From the NCBI GenBank assembly GCA_016125255.1, contig WGMD01000028.1, positions 1-64,000 on the forward strand: 64,000 bases of DNA. The letters run 5' to 3'. Under the pieces are notes generated by a model, which ran no database searches, had not been told where the DNA came from, and saw only the letters and a program-made list of their open reading frames with translations. Both the position numbers and the translations under genes were made by a program. Positions 15,457-25,177 of this stretch are shown here, in pieces. The stretch is from Planctomycetota bacterium (GTDB taxonomy: Bacteria; Planctomycetota; Phycisphaerae; Phycisphaerales; Zrk34). How positions within the stretch are numbered: position 1 is the first letter of the stretch; the number at the start of each line of letters is the position of its first letter.

Positions 15457-16626
15457 ATGCTCTGGCAAGGATCCCTGCCTGAAAAATACCGCTCGATGAG
15501 CGACGCTGACCTAGCCGCCGCGATCCGCGCCCGCAAGGCCCAGCTCGGTCATCAGCTTGTCATCCTCGGCCACCACTATCAGGCCGACGACGTCGTCGCC
15601 CACGCCGATTTCCTCGGCGACTCGTTCAAGCTCAGCCAGCTCGCCGCTCAGAAAGTCGAAGAAGTCGGCGCGAAGTACGTCATTTTCTGCGGCGTGCATT
15701 TCATGGCCGAGTCGGCGGACATCCTCACGCCCGAGGACGTGGCCGTGATTCTGCCGGACATGTCGGCGGGGTGCTCCATGGCCGACATGGCGGCGTACGA
15801 CGATGTGTTTGATGCATGGGAGCAGATACACGAATCGATCAACGCGGCCGGGCAGAACGCGCGCGTGATTCCGATTACGTACATGAACTCCGCCGCGTCG
15901 ATCAAGTCCTTCGTCGGCGAGCATGGCGGGGCGGTGTGCACCTCCAGCAACGCGCGGGCGATTCTCGAATGGGCCTTCGCCGGCGGAACGGTGCCGCGCA
16001 GCGACGATGAGCAGATCAAGGTCATGTTCTTCCCCGATCAGCATCTCGGGCGGAACACCGCCGCAGCGATGGGCTACGACATTCGCGAGGATATGACGCT
16101 CTGGGACCCGCGCTCGCCGATGGGCATGGGCGGGACGAACGCCGAGGCGATCGTGCGCTCGAGCGTCATACTCTGGAAGGGCCACTGCTCCGTGCACAAG
16201 CTCTTCCGCCCCGAGCACGTCGACCAGATCAAGGCCCACGATCCCGACACGACCGTCATCGTCCACCCCGAATGCATCTACGAAGTCGTGCAGAAAGCCG
16301 ACATGAGCGGCTCGACGGAAGCGATCATGAAGGCGATCCGCAACGCCAAGCCCGGAAGTAAATGGGCCGTCGGGACGGAAGTGCATATGGTCAACCGGCT
16401 CGCCAACGAAGCGGCGAAGCGCGGCGTGAGCGTGCGCATCCTGTCCGATTGCCAATGCCTTTGCACCACCATGTACCGCATCGACCCGCCGCATCTGCTC
16501 TGGGCCCTCGACAACCTCGCCGAGGGTAAGGTCGTCAATCAGGTCAAGGTCGACGCCAACACGCGTGCCTGGAGTCTCATCGCCCTCCAGCGCATGCTCG
16601 ACATCACCCAACCCGCCGCCGTCTGA
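15457..16626 (+). CDS. nadA: Quinolinate synthase
   Basis: A 389-residue [4Fe-4S] enzyme that condenses iminoaspartate with dihydroxyacetone phosphate to quinolinate for NAD synthesis. It has GHHYQADDVVAHADFLGDS, SAGCSMADM (C106), the PITYMNSAASIKSF segment, VHPECIYEV (C273) and DCQCLC (C332, C334, C336), so the three cluster ligands are available. The open frame extends 36 codons upstream, but MLWQGSLPEKY is the natural start. nadB and nadC are not next to it; nadE lies at 42253-43923. A G/C-rich hairpin follows the stop codon. Confidence 0.95.
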   Translation: MLWQGSLPEKYRSMSDADLAAAIRARKAQLGHQLVILGHHYQADDVVAHADFLGDSFKLSQLAAQKVEEVGAKYVIFCGVHFMAESADILTPEDVAVILPDMSAGCSMADMAAYDDVFDAWEQIHESINAAGQNARVIPITYMNSAASIKSFVGEHGGAVCTSSNARAILEWAFAGGTVPRSDDEQIKVMFFPDQHLGRNTAAAMGYDIREDMTLWDPRSPMGMGGTNAEAIVRSSVILWKGHCSVHKLFRPEHVDQIKAHDPDTTVIVHPECIYEVVQKADMSGSTEAIMKAIRNAKPGSKWAVGTEVHMVNRLANEAAKRGVSVRILSDCQCLCTTMYRIDPPHLLWALDNLAEGKVVNQVKVDANTRAWSLIALQRMLDITQPAAV

Positions 16627-16638
16627 CCCCCGGAAGCC

Positions 16639-16667
16639 GGCCCGCCCCGCTTCAGCGGGGCGGGGCC
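16639..16667 (+). terminator. Stem-loop after nadA
   Basis: GGCCCGCCCCGC pairs with GCGGGGCGGGGCC (one bulged base) around TTCA, 12 bases after the stop codon. There is no U-tract, so it may be a Rho-dependent end or an RNA-protecting hairpin. Confidence 0.45.
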
Positions 16668-16710
16668 TCGCCCAAACCGAACCGCATTTTCCGGGTCGCG
16701 TATCACTGAC

Positions 16711-17193
16711 GTGACAACGCCTGATCCCCTTTCCGGGCCCGTCGAAGTTTCACCACCCCGTCGTCGATGGTACCTCGCATCATGGGCGACGGTTGCGCTC
16801 GCCGCTCTGCTGGTTGCGTCGTTCATTGCGCTGGCGATCGTGCCCCTGCTGCTTGCTTGCCTCGGGCTGGCGATCGTCATTATTTATGCTGCGTGCCGGC
16901 AATATGACAGGATGCCACTGGTTGCGCTGACTCTTTCTTTGATCAGTTTTGGGGCTTGGTTTCAAGTCGCGATGTGTGAAGATCGAATCACCGGTGCGAT
17001 TGGCATCATGACGATGGTCCTTGGAACCTGGCTCAGTATCCGCAGCATCATCATGGTCAAGACGCCTGATCGGGTTCTCGGCGCCGCTGCGATCATGATT
17101 GCCGTCCTTGGTTGGTGGTTCGTCTTGTACCGACTATTGACCATGACCGACAACGACTGGATCGTCACGCGCGTCTTCTGGGGCCTTCAATAA
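16711..17193 (+). CDS. Small multi-pass membrane protein, unknown
   Basis: A 160-residue hypothetical protein with a short Pro-rich N-terminus (MTTPDPLSGPVEVSPPRRR) and four or five hydrophobic segments (about residues 22-42, 43-62, 68-86, 92-112, 122-142). The start is GTG at 16711; no ribosome binding site is obvious and no in-frame ATG precedes it. I do not recognise a family. It lies on the same strand between nadA and the large AsmA-like gene. It could be translated alone; the conceptual product is convincing mainly because of its ordered hydrophobic pattern. Confidence 0.6.
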   Translation: MTTPDPLSGPVEVSPPRRRWYLASWATVALAALLVASFIALAIVPLLLACLGLAIVIIYAACRQYDRMPLVALTLSLISFGAWFQVAMCEDRITGAIGIMTMVLGTWLSIRSIIMVKTPDRVLGAAAIMIAVLGWWFVLYRLLTMTDNDWIVTRVFWGLQ

Positions 17194-17297
17194 ATCCGTG
17201 CCGCGCCATGGCGGGATGGGCCCTCCAACCGACTATCCACTACAATATCACTGGTCCCGAGTGAGATGACTTTCTTTTGCATGACAGGGGATCGATC

Positions 17298-20200
17298 ATG
17301 ACCGACGCCCATTCGACCCACACGCCTCCGAACGCACCGGCCCGCAGGAAGAAACGCTGGCCCAAAATCCTCGGCGGCATCGTTCTGCTCCTCATCCTTC
17401 TCGTCCTCCTCGCCCCGATGCTCATCAGCACGGTCGGCAAGGGCTTCGTCGTCTCGACCGTCAACGGGATGATCAAGGGGTCGGTCAAGATCGACGGCCT
17501 GAATCTGAGCTGGCTCGGCGGGCAGTCGCTTTCGGGCGTCGAACTTTTGGACCCGGAAGGCAAACCCGTCATCAAACTCGCCAAGGCGTCGACCGACCTG
17601 TCGCTCCTGTCGGCGGTGCGGGGGAATCTCGATCTGGGCAAGACGGTCGTCGACGGGCTGGACGCGTCTTTCTATGTGGACGAAAACGGCGTGAGCAATC
17701 TGCGGCGGGCGGTCGAGCTGATTCATCCGTCGCCGCCGAGCGATGAGCCGGCGAAGGTGCCGCCGACGCTGGCGCTGCAGGCGCAGATCACGAACGCGAA
17801 GGTGTCGCTGGCGACGCCGCACGTCGAGCCGGTCGTGGTGGACAACATCAATGCCTCCGCCTCGCTGCCGTCGATCCGGGACGCCATGACCGTGAACCTC
17901 ACCGCCAGGAGCAAACAGGGCGAGCTGTCCGGCGACCTGGCGGTGGACGCCAAGCTGACCGACCTGTTCGCGGCCGACGGACTGGTCACGGGCGACAAGT
18001 CGCATATCGAAGCGCACGTGAAGGCGAACAATCTGCCGGTCGACGGCGTCGATCAGATCGCCGGGCTGGGCGGCAAGCTCACCGCCGCGCTGGGCAGCAA
18101 GCTCGACGCGAGCGTGGCGGCGGAGGTGACGGCGACGTCGCAGAATCTTGCGGTGAATCTGACGAGTCCCAATGCGCATGTGAAGCTCATCGGGCGCGTG
18201 GCGGACGGCGTGTTCGCGCTGACGGAGCCGGCGAGCGTCGATATGACGCTCACCCCGGCGCTCGTCGAGAAGCTCGCCGCCGGTCAGAGCGCGATGAAGC
18301 TCAAGGCCCCGGCGCCGCTGACGCTGTCGATCCCGACGCTGCGCGCCCCGGCCGGCGGGTTCGATCCGTCGAAGGTCGAACTGGCGGTCAAGTTCTCCGC
18401 CGACTCGGACATCGCGCTCGTCGGCGACGAGACGATCGGCGATGTGACGATCCGCAATCTGGCGGCGACGGTCGAGACGAAGAATCTCGCCGAGGCGCTC
18501 GCCGTCGCGCTCAATGCCGACACGACGCAGAAGAATCAGCCGGGCAAAATCGCCGTCAACGCCGACGTGAGCGGCCTGTACAACGCGGACAAACAGCTTC
18601 AGCTCGACAAGCTCAAGGTCAACGCCAAGGCGCAGGTGCAGGGCGTGCCCACGGCCCTGATCGACCAGATCGCCAAACAGAACGGGCTGATCGTCGAAGC
18701 GCTGGGCCCGATCGTGAACCTCGACGCGACCGCGACGAGCACCGGGTCCGACACCGCGCAGGCGACGCTGTCGATCCATACCGACAACGTGCAGGCGGAG
18801 AACCTGTCGCTGATATGGGCGGAGACGATCGCGCTGCGCGATGCGAAAGTCACGGCCAAAATCTCGCCGGCGCTGGCGACGCGCCTCATGGGCGGGAACC
18901 CGGCGATGACGCTTCAGAAGCCGCTGACCGCCGTGGTGATGATCCACGAGCTGACCGCCCCGCGCCCCGAAGCGGGCAAGCCGGCGTTCAACCCCGCCGC
19001 GACGAAACTCAAAGCCGCGCTGACCACGGACACGATCGACGTCGCCGGCGTGCCGACGGCGGGCGAAGTGCTCCTCGACAAACTCAACCTCTCGATCGAC
19101 GGCGAATCGCTGGCGGCTTTGAAGGTGCACCTCAGCGCGCTCGCTTCGCAGCCGACGGCCGACCTGATCGCGATGCTCACCGGCGGCGCGCAGCTCTCGG
19201 TCAGCGCGGAGGCATCGACGGGGCTGGACAAGGATTCGAAGCTCAAGCCGATTGATGCGACGCTCGCGCTGGCGTCCGCCAAGCTCAATGCGAAGCTGAC
19301 CGCGATGGCGCCGGGCGATCTGAGCCGCGTCGCGCTCATCGAGCCGGCCAAGGCGAACATGGTGCTCACGCCCGCCCTGCTCAAGCGGCTCAACATCTCG
19401 ATCCCCGATGCGTACGCCATCACCGGCCCGACGCCCGTCGCGCTGTCCATCGACGACCTGGCCCTGCCGCTCAAGGACTTGGCGGTGAGCAAGGTCGCGC
19501 TGACGATGAAGATGACGCTCGATGCGGCGGGACCCAAGGATCCGATCGCGGTGCTGTTGGGTGAGCATGTCGCTCTGGGCGCGGCGATCGCTCCGGCGAT
19601 CAACGGGACGAACGTGCGCGCGAGCGTCGAGGCGGCGAAGGTCAACACGGCTCTGGTGGGCGTGATCGATGTGCAGCAGGTGTTCACGCTCTCGGAGCCG
19701 ATGTCGCTGAGCATGACCCTCTCGCCCGATCAGCTTCGCCAGATCGGCGCGGTCAAGGAAGGTCAGCCCACGCTCGGCGAACCGGCGACGATCACCTTGA
19801 AACTCAGCAAGCTCACCGCCCCCACCGCCGGCTTCGCGCTCAACAAGGTGCAGGCCGGTGCGGAGGTCGCGATCACCAAGCTCGTGCTGACGGGGAACGA
19901 GAAACTCGACGGCACGACGCTCAGCGACACGCAGGCGGGGCTCGCCTTCGACGGTCCGGCGGGGACGGCGAGCGTCGCGCTCAATGGCGCGGCCAGCGTC
20001 AAAGGTCAGACGACGCCCGGTCCGCTGACGGTCGATGCGAAAGTCGGCAAGCTGTTCGACGCAGCGGGGGCGATGCAGGTCGCCGCGGCGGATGTCGATG
20101 CGAGCGTCACGCTCAAGGAACTGCCCACCAGCGTCGTCGAGGCCTTCGCCGGAAAGAGCGGCGAATGGTCCCCGCTGATCGGCGACAAGGTGACGCTGAC

Positions 20201-21923
20201 CGCCGCCGCGAAAGTCAGCGGGGGCCCCGGGGGCGCCAAGCCGACGGGGACGGTCGATGTGAATCTCGCCAGCGAGGACCTGGCCGTCGATGCGGGGCTC
20301 AAGCTCGCCGATCTGCTGACGCTTTCGCGCCCGGCGACGGTCAAATGGATCATCACGCCCGCGGCGTATGCGGCGTTGCGACCAGCCATGAAGGACCAGC
20401 ACACGCTCGTCAATCCCGTCACGCTCGCTGTCGCCATCGACAAACTCAGCTATCCGAACCCGATGGCGGCTCCGCCCGCGCCGGCTGCGGCGAACGGCGA
20501 GGCGACCGGTTCGTTCGACCCGTCGAAGGTCGCCCTCAGCGCGGCGATCAGCGCTTCGCGCATGACCTTCAAGGAAACCGCCAGCGGCAAGACGCTTTCG
20601 CTCGACGGATTGAAGATCACCGCCGCCGCCCCGACGCTCGCGCAGCCGACGACGCTGCATGTCGAAGCCGCCGTACTCGACGAGGCCAACCCGCAGCTCA
20701 CCGGCCGCATGCTCGTCGATGGAACCGTCGGCGACGTGTTCGATGCGGCGGGCAAGGTCGTCACCGATCAGCTCTCCGCCAAGCTCAACGCGCAGATCGC
20801 CGCGATGCCGGGCGAGATGATCGAATCGCTTTTCGGCAAGGGCGACGGCAAGCTGGCCGCGCTGGTGGGCGAGCGGGCCGACCTCGTCGCCACGACGGAC
20901 CTCAAACACATGCAGGGCCCGGTCACGCTCAAGCTCGACTCGACGAATGTGAAAGTCGATACGCGCGGCCGCATCACCGATGGCTACCTGACGCTCGATC
21001 AGGACGCCGTGGCGACGTTGATGATCACCGAGGACTTCAGCCACACCTTCCTCAACGATCCGATCCTCAAGGAGGCGGTCAAGTCCGAGACGCCGGCGAA
21101 GCTGGTCATCGGACATCAGGACTTCCGCTTCCCGATCCGCGACTATTCGATCGAGAAGATCAACATGCCCGTGGCGATGCTTGATCCGGGCAAATTGATC
21201 ATGCGTAACGCGGGCGTGATCGAGACGATCACCACGCTGCCCGCCACCGTCGGCAAGCTTGCGAAGCGCGACTTCGGCAGCGTCATCAGTCAGCTTCAGA
21301 AGGACGAAGTGCCCGCGTGGTTCACGCCGATGGATTTCAGTCTCGTCAACGGCGTGCTGACGCTGGGCCGCATGGACATGCTCATCGGCGAGGACTACCA
21401 GCTCGCCACATGGGGCAAGCTGGACATGGCGCGCAATCACGGGCGCATGGTGCTGGGCATCGCCGAACGCGCCATGCGAAAGATCTACGGCATCACCGTC
21501 TTCTCCGACAATCCCGATTACGTGGATCAGTTCATCATGGAAGGCCCGATCGATCAGCTCGGACCGGACAAGAAGGAACTGTCCGCCCGCATTCTGCTTT
21601 TGACCTCCGGCGGGATCGCCAGCCAGGTCGGCGGCGAAACGGTCGGCGGCATCGTCGGTCAGGTCATTCAGGGCGTCGGCGCCGCGGCCCAGACGTTCTC
21701 CAAGAAGGAAGTCGAACCCGCCCCCCCGGCGAAAAAGCCCTTCCCCTGGCCCGCCGAGAAAGTAACCCCCGCGACGCAGCAGACGCAGCAGCAGCAGCAG
21801 CCGGCCACGCAGACGCAGCCCAAGCCGGCGACGCAGCAGCCCGCCGCGCAGCCCAAAAAGAGCGCATCCGAGGAGCTTTTGGAGCAGGGCTTGCAGGAGC
21901 TTTTCAAGAAAAAGAAGAAGTGA
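17298..21923 (+). CDS. Very large AsmA-like periplasmic protein with internal modules
   Basis: A 1541-residue protein with one N-terminal membrane anchor (about residues 18-42) after a basic stretch, which places the rest in the periplasm. The segment following the anchor (GSVKIDGLNLSWLGGQSLSGVELLDPEG) resembles the start of AsmA/TamB/DUF748 proteins, which are lipid-transfer or envelope-assembly factors. Six degenerate modules can be seen, each starting with a TPA/SPx-type strand near residues 316, 520, 688, 806, 1017 and 1242 and continuing with L..LTAP...FDPSKV-like text. The tail is Pro/Gln-rich and ends in a Lys run. ATG at 17298 follows AGGGGA; a TTG seven codons upstream is less likely. 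A bridge-like phospholipid carrier is an inference only. Confidence 0.78.
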   Translation: MTDAHSTHTPPNAPARRKKRWPKILGGIVLLLILLVLLAPMLISTVGKGFVVSTVNGMIKGSVKIDGLNLSWLGGQSLSGVELLDPEGKPVIKLAKASTDLSLLSAVRGNLDLGKTVVDGLDASFYVDENGVSNLRRAVELIHPSPPSDEPAKVPPTLALQAQITNAKVSLATPHVEPVVVDNINASASLPSIRDAMTVNLTARSKQGELSGDLAVDAKLTDLFAADGLVTGDKSHIEAHVKANNLPVDGVDQIAGLGGKLTAALGSKLDASVAAEVTATSQNLAVNLTSPNAHVKLIGRVADGVFALTEPASVDMTLTPALVEKLAAGQSAMKLKAPAPLTLSIPTLRAPAGGFDPSKVELAVKFSADSDIALVGDETIGDVTIRNLAATVETKNLAEALAVALNADTTQKNQPGKIAVNADVSGLYNADKQLQLDKLKVNAKAQVQGVPTALIDQIAKQNGLIVEALGPIVNLDATATSTGSDTAQATLSIHTDNVQAENLSLIWAETIALRDAKVTAKISPALATRLMGGNPAMTLQKPLTAVVMIHELTAPRPEAGKPAFNPAATKLKAALTTDTIDVAGVPTAGEVLLDKLNLSIDGESLAALKVHLSALASQPTADLIAMLTGGAQLSVSAEASTGLDKDSKLKPIDATLALASAKLNAKLTAMAPGDLSRVALIEPAKANMVLTPALLKRLNISIPDAYAITGPTPVALSIDDLALPLKDLAVSKVALTMKMTLDAAGPKDPIAVLLGEHVALGAAIAPAINGTNVRASVEAAKVNTALVGVIDVQQVFTLSEPMSLSMTLSPDQLRQIGAVKEGQPTLGEPATITLKLSKLTAPTAGFALNKVQAGAEVAITKLVLTGNEKLDGTTLSDTQAGLAFDGPAGTASVALNGAASVKGQTTPGPLTVDAKVGKLFDAAGAMQVAAADVDASVTLKELPTSVVEAFAGKSGEWSPLIGDKVTLTAAAKVSGGPGGAKPTGTVDVNLASEDLAVDAGLKLADLLTLSRPATVKWIITPAAYAALRPAMKDQHTLVNPVTLAVAIDKLSYPNPMAAPPAPAAANGEATGSFDPSKVALSAAISASRMTFKETASGKTLSLDGLKITAAAPTLAQPTTLHVEAAVLDEANPQLTGRMLVDGTVGDVFDAAGKVVTDQLSAKLNAQIAAMPGEMIESLFGKGDGKLAALVGERADLVATTDLKHMQGPVTLKLDSTNVKVDTRGRITDGYLTLDQDAVATLMITEDFSHTFLNDPILKEAVKSETPAKLVIGHQDFRFPIRDYSIEKINMPVAMLDPGKLIMRNAGVIETITTLPATVGKLAKRDFGSVISQLQKDEVPAWFTPMDFSLVNGVLTLGRMDMLIGEDYQLATWGKLDMARNHGRMVLGIAERAMRKIYGITVFSDNPDYVDQFIMEGPIDQLGPDKKELSARILLLTSGGIASQVGGETVGGIVGQVIQGVGAAAQTFSKKEVEPAPPAKKPFPWPAEKVTPATQQTQQQQQPATQTQPKPATQQPAAQPKKSASEELLEQGLQELFKKKKK

Positions 21924-22026
21924 GCCGCTGTCACAATGGCAGACGCCGCCGCCCCGGAAGAGTCGGATGGCAGATCAGCTTGCGGCGCGGGATAAGCATT
22001 GACAAGGGGTTATGACGCCGATCGGG

Positions 22027-22042
22027 TGGCATCGCTCTTGCA
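22027..22042 (+). promoter_or_regulatory. Sigma-54-like -24/-12 element upstream of dnaK
   Basis: TGGCATCGCTCTTGCA has GG and GC at the right 10-base separation, with TTGC intact, but lacks the CG after TGGCA. It lies 106 bases before the dnaK ATG and may be fortuitous. Confidence 0.3.
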
Positions 22043-22063
22043 CTTTCAGGCATGGGAAAGCCG

Positions 22064-22092
22064 TTGCAGCCCGTGTGCCCCGGCTTTATGGT
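22064..22092 (+). promoter_or_regulatory. Candidate sigma-70 promoter of dnaK
   Basis: TTGCAG (22064-22069), a 17-base spacer and TATGGT (22087-22092), about 57 bases before the ATG. No CIRCE operator is seen in this 225-base gap. Confidence 0.35.
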
Positions 22093-22148
22093 ACAGGCAG
22101 CATTACTCACGGCGGCTCCGGGCCGCGTCAACATCAGAGGTACGGATC

Positions 22149-24059
22149 ATGTCCAAACCCATCGGCATCGACTTGGGAACCACCAACTCCGTCGTCTCCG
22201 TCGTCGAAGGCGGCTCCCCCAAAGTGCTCGTCAACTCCTCCGGCAATCGGCTCACGCCGTCCGTCGTGGCGTTCACCGACAAGGGCGAAGTCCTCGTCGG
22301 TCAGTCCGCCAAGCATCAGCAGGTCACCAACCCCAAGCGCACCGTTTACTCCATCAAGCGCTTCATGGGCCGGCGGCACAGCGAAGTCGAATCCGAAGAG
22401 AAGATCGTCCCCTACAAAGTGACCGGCGGGCAGAAGGAGCTCGTCAAGGTCGAAGTCGACGGCAAGCAGTACACGCCGCAGGAAATCAGCGCGAAGGTGC
22501 TGATGGACCTCAAGAAGACCGCGGAGGATTACCTCGGCGAGAAGGTCACCAAGGCCGTCGTCACCGTCCCCGCGTACTTCAATGACTCGCAGCGCCAGGC
22601 GACCAAGGAAGCGGGCGAGATCGCCGGGCTCGACGTGATGCGCATCATCAACGAGCCGACCGCCGCCGCGCTGGCATACGGCCTCGACAAGAAGAAAGAG
22701 GAAACCGTCGCCGTGTTCGACTTCGGCGGCGGAACCTTCGACATCTCCATTCTCGAAATCGACCCCGAAGTCGGAACCTTCCAGGTCCGCTCCACCAACG
22801 GCGACACCCACCTCGGCGGCGACGACATCGATCAGCGCCTGATCGACCACATCGCTGAGCAGTTCCGCAAGGAACAGGGCATCGACCTGCGCAACGATCC
22901 GATGGCGCTGCAGCGCTTGAAGGAAGCGGCGGAAAAGGCCAAGTGCGAACTGTCCAAGCAGCTTGAGACCACCATCAACCTGCCGTTCATCACCGCTGAC
23001 CAGTCCGGCCCGAAGCACCTGCAGATGAACCTGACCCGCGCGAAACTCGAAGCGCTCATCAAGGACCTGCTCGAGCGCCTCCGCAAACCCTGTCTCGCCG
23101 CCCTGCAGGACGCCAAGCTCAAGCCGTCGGACATTCACGAAGTCGTCCTCGTCGGCGGGTCGACGCGCATCCCCGCCGTCGGGGCGCTCGTCAAGGAACT
23201 CTTCAACAAGGAGCCTAATCGCTCCATCAACCCCGACGAAGTCGTCAGCGTCGGTGCGGCGATTCTCGCCAACGAACTGGAAAAGGGCGGGTCGTCGGAT
23301 GTGCTCTTGCTGGACGTGACGCCGCTGTCGCTGGGCATCGAGACGCTCGGCGGGGTCATGACCGCGCTCATCCCACGCAACACCACCATCCCGACCTCCA
23401 AGAAGGAAGTCTTCTCCACCGCGACCGACTCCCAGACCGAAGTGACGGTCCATGTGCTTCAGGGCGAACGTCCGATGGCCAAGGACAACCGCACGCTGGG
23501 CATGTTCAACCTCACCGGCATCCCCCCCGCACCCCGCGGCCAGCCGCAGATCGAAGTCGAGTTCAACATCGACGCCAACGGCATCCTGGCGGTCAAGGCC
23601 AAGGACACCGCGACCGGCAAGGAACAGTCCATCGAGATCAAGGGTTCGTCGGGCCTGGATGAAAATGAGATCGAGCGGATGAAGAAGGACGCCGAGGCCC
23701 ACGCCGCCGAGGACCAGAAGCGCCGCGACTTCATCGACGCCAAGAACCACGCCGACACGCTCGTGTACTCCGTGAAAAAGAGTCTGGAAGAGCACGGCGA
23801 CAAGGTCAGCCAGGAAACCCGCACGAACATCGAGCGGGCGCTGACGGGCGTCGAGGAAGCCATGAAGGGCGAGGACAAGGCCGCGCTCGACAAGGCCGTC
23901 GAAACCCTCAACAACGCCGCCATGGAACTCGGCAAAGCCGCCTACGAAGCCGCGAGCAAATCCGGTGAAGGCGCCGCCCCCGGCGGCGAACCCGCCGGCG
24001 CCGGCAAAAAATCCGGCGGCGACGACGTCATCGACGCCGAGTTCGAAGTGAAGGAATAA
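22149..24059 (+). CDS. dnaK: Hsp70 chaperone DnaK
   Basis: A 636-residue Hsp70. The ATPase domain (1-385) opens [20 protein letters not shown] and shows [31 protein letters not shown] and [11 protein letters not shown]; the linker [13 protein letters not shown] and substrate-binding domain follow, and the C-terminus ends [12 protein letters not shown], close to the usual bacterial tail. The frame continues 50 codons upstream without homology; the chosen ATG has an AGAGG. No grpE or dnaJ lies beside it; a CbpA-class J protein is encoded at 10616-11587. Planctomycetes often carry several dnaK copies, so this need not be the only one. An intrinsic terminator follows. Confidence 0.97.
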   Translation: MSKPIGIDLGTTNSVVSVVEGGSPKVLVNSSGNRLTPSVVAFTDKGEVLVGQSAKHQQVTNPKRTVYSIKRFMGRRHSEVESEEKIVPYKVTGGQKELVKVEVDGKQYTPQEISAKVLMDLKKTAEDYLGEKVTKAVVTVPAYFNDSQRQATKEAGEIAGLDVMRIINEPTAAALAYGLDKKKEETVAVFDFGGGTFDISILEIDPEVGTFQVRSTNGDTHLGGDDIDQRLIDHIAEQFRKEQGIDLRNDPMALQRLKEAAEKAKCELSKQLETTINLPFITADQSGPKHLQMNLTRAKLEALIKDLLERLRKPCLAALQDAKLKPSDIHEVVLVGGSTRIPAVGALVKELFNKEPNRSINPDEVVSVGAAILANELEKGGSSDVLLLDVTPLSLGIETLGGVMTALIPRNTTIPTSKKEVFSTATDSQTEVTVHVLQGERPMAKDNRTLGMFNLTGIPPAPRGQPQIEVEFNIDANGILAVKAKDTATGKEQSIEIKGSSGLDENEIERMKKDAEAHAAEDQKRRDFIDAKNHADTLVYSVKKSLEEHGDKVSQETRTNIERALTGVEEAMKGEDKAALDKAVETLNNAAMELGKAAYEAASKSGEGAAPGGEPAGAGKKSGGDDVIDAEFEVKE

Positions 24060-24088
24060 TCACCTTCCCCCCATCCAATCCCCCGAAG

Positions 24089-24117
24089 CCCGCGGCGTCG
24101 CGCCGTGGGTTATTTTC
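24089..24117 (+). terminator. Intrinsic terminator of dnaK
   Basis: CCCGCGGCG pairs with CGCCGTGGG around TCG and is followed by TTATTTTCGTT, 30 bases after the stop codon. Confidence 0.7.
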
Positions 24118-24142
24118 GTTCCATTGGATCGCACCGCGCAAT

Positions 24143-24170
24143 AAAAAATCCCCGGCCGGCAGCCGGGGGT
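24143..24170 (-). terminator. Intrinsic terminator of the PEP-CTERM gene
   Basis: On the minus strand a CCCCGGCT/GCCGGGG-type stem is followed by ATTTTTTAT. It lies 27 bases beyond the stop codon of the PEP-CTERM gene and faces the dnaK terminator. Confidence 0.65.
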
Positions 24171-24197
24171 AGAAAATCCAACGACAAGATTGATAGC

Positions 24198-24851
24198 TCA
24201 GGCGCGCCGGCGGCGGAAGATCGCCACGCTACCCAGCAGCAACACGCTCAGCGTGGCCGGCTCGGGCACGGGACCCGTGAAAATGAAAATCGGAGCCGCG
24301 AAGCCCGGCGAGTCGTCGACGCTGTGGAAGGTCGAGAAGTCCGGCCCGGTGAACCAGCCGTTCTCGAATTCGACATCGGGATTCATCACGCCGCCCGGCA
24401 GACTCACATCGAAGTCGACGATGTTGAGCCCCAGACCCGCCACACCCTCAAGCCCCAGAAAATACTGCTGCCCCGCCAACACCTGATACGGCGCGAAGGT
24501 GATCCCCAGATCGCCCCCGGCCTGACCCGCCGAGAACATCCCGGTCCGCTCGATCACGCCCGTGCCCGGCCCGGTCACGCGCACCAGGGAGAGCGTCACA
24601 TCCCGCGTCACCACCGGCGGACTGGAAATCGAGCGAAATCGGCTGAAGATCCCGTCGATCGTCACATCGTGGTCCGACATCACCAGCCAGCCGATGTTGT
24701 CGATGGACTGATCGAAAAAGAAATTGCCCGGTGCGAACGACCCGTTGATGTCGCCGATCACCGGACTCACCGCCCGTGCACGATCCGCACTCATCGACAG
24801 CACGAACGCCGCCAACACGATCAAACCCGCTCGCATATTCAAAAGCTTCAT
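24198..24851 (-). CDS. PEP-CTERM sorted exported protein
   Basis: A 217-residue secreted protein. An N-terminal signal peptide (MKLLNMRAGLIVLAAFVLS, cut near RARA) is followed by a beta-rich region without a family I recognise. The C-terminus is a classic PEP-CTERM anchor: VPEPATLSVLLLGSVAIF followed by RRRRA. By family knowledge such tails are processed by an exosortase (not in this window), and the proteins are usually exported to the surface or matrix. ATG at 24851 is chosen because GGGAG lies just before it; the codon seven residues upstream would overlap this site. Confidence 0.88.
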   Translation of the reverse strand: MKLLNMRAGLIVLAAFVLSMSADRARAVSPVIGDINGSFAPGNFFFDQSIDNIGWLVMSDHDVTIDGIFSRFRSISSPPVVTRDVTLSLVRVTGPGTGVIERTGMFSAGQAGGDLGITFAPYQVLAGQQYFLGLEGVAGLGLNIVDFDVSLPGGVMNPDVEFENGWFTGPDFSTFHSVDDSPGFAAPIFIFTGPVPEPATLSVLLLGSVAIFRRRRA

Positions 24852-25029
24852 CAGTGTTTCTCCCGTTTTCAAAAATCATCGGGCCAAATACCTGCCCGTC
24901 GTCCCCGGCGGGACCACCCCGATGGTCGACCCGCCAATCCACCAAATTATCCGCCCGCCCCGGAAGGGTCAAGAAAAATTGCACGAATCTTCGGCAAAAA
25001 CTGCTGGAGCAGCTTCACAAATAGCATCT

Positions 25030-25114
25030 CCAACGAGCCGCGACCGTGAGGGAGCGGTCAAGGAATGCCATTGGAAGCGGGCTCGACCGCTTGCGGACGC
25101 GCGCGGCTCGTTGG
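25030..25114. repeat. 85-bp palindromic intergenic repeat
   Basis: CCAACGAGCCGCG (25030-25042) and its exact complement (25102-25114) bound a sequence whose inner parts AGCGGTC and GACCGCT also pair, giving a long hairpin. It lies in the 326-base gap 24852-25177 between two minus-strand genes; the rest of that gap holds only the upstream region of the PEP-CTERM gene and nothing recognisable. Confidence 0.8.
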
Positions 25115-25177
25115 GATGCACGGCTGCACACTGATTGAATCCGCCCCAGACGGTTCGTCCGATGGGCGTACCGCTCA

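Noticed and set aside
17187-21440. 1417-codon minus-strand open frame opposite the AsmA-like gene
   Set aside because: Arg/His/Asp-rich text without family features; long antisense frames are common in high-G+C genes. The plus-strand product has a membrane anchor and ordered repeats.
21924-22148. CIRCE operator upstream of dnaK
   Set aside because: No TTAGCACTC/GAGTGCTAA pair is found in the gap, allowing a few mismatches by eye.
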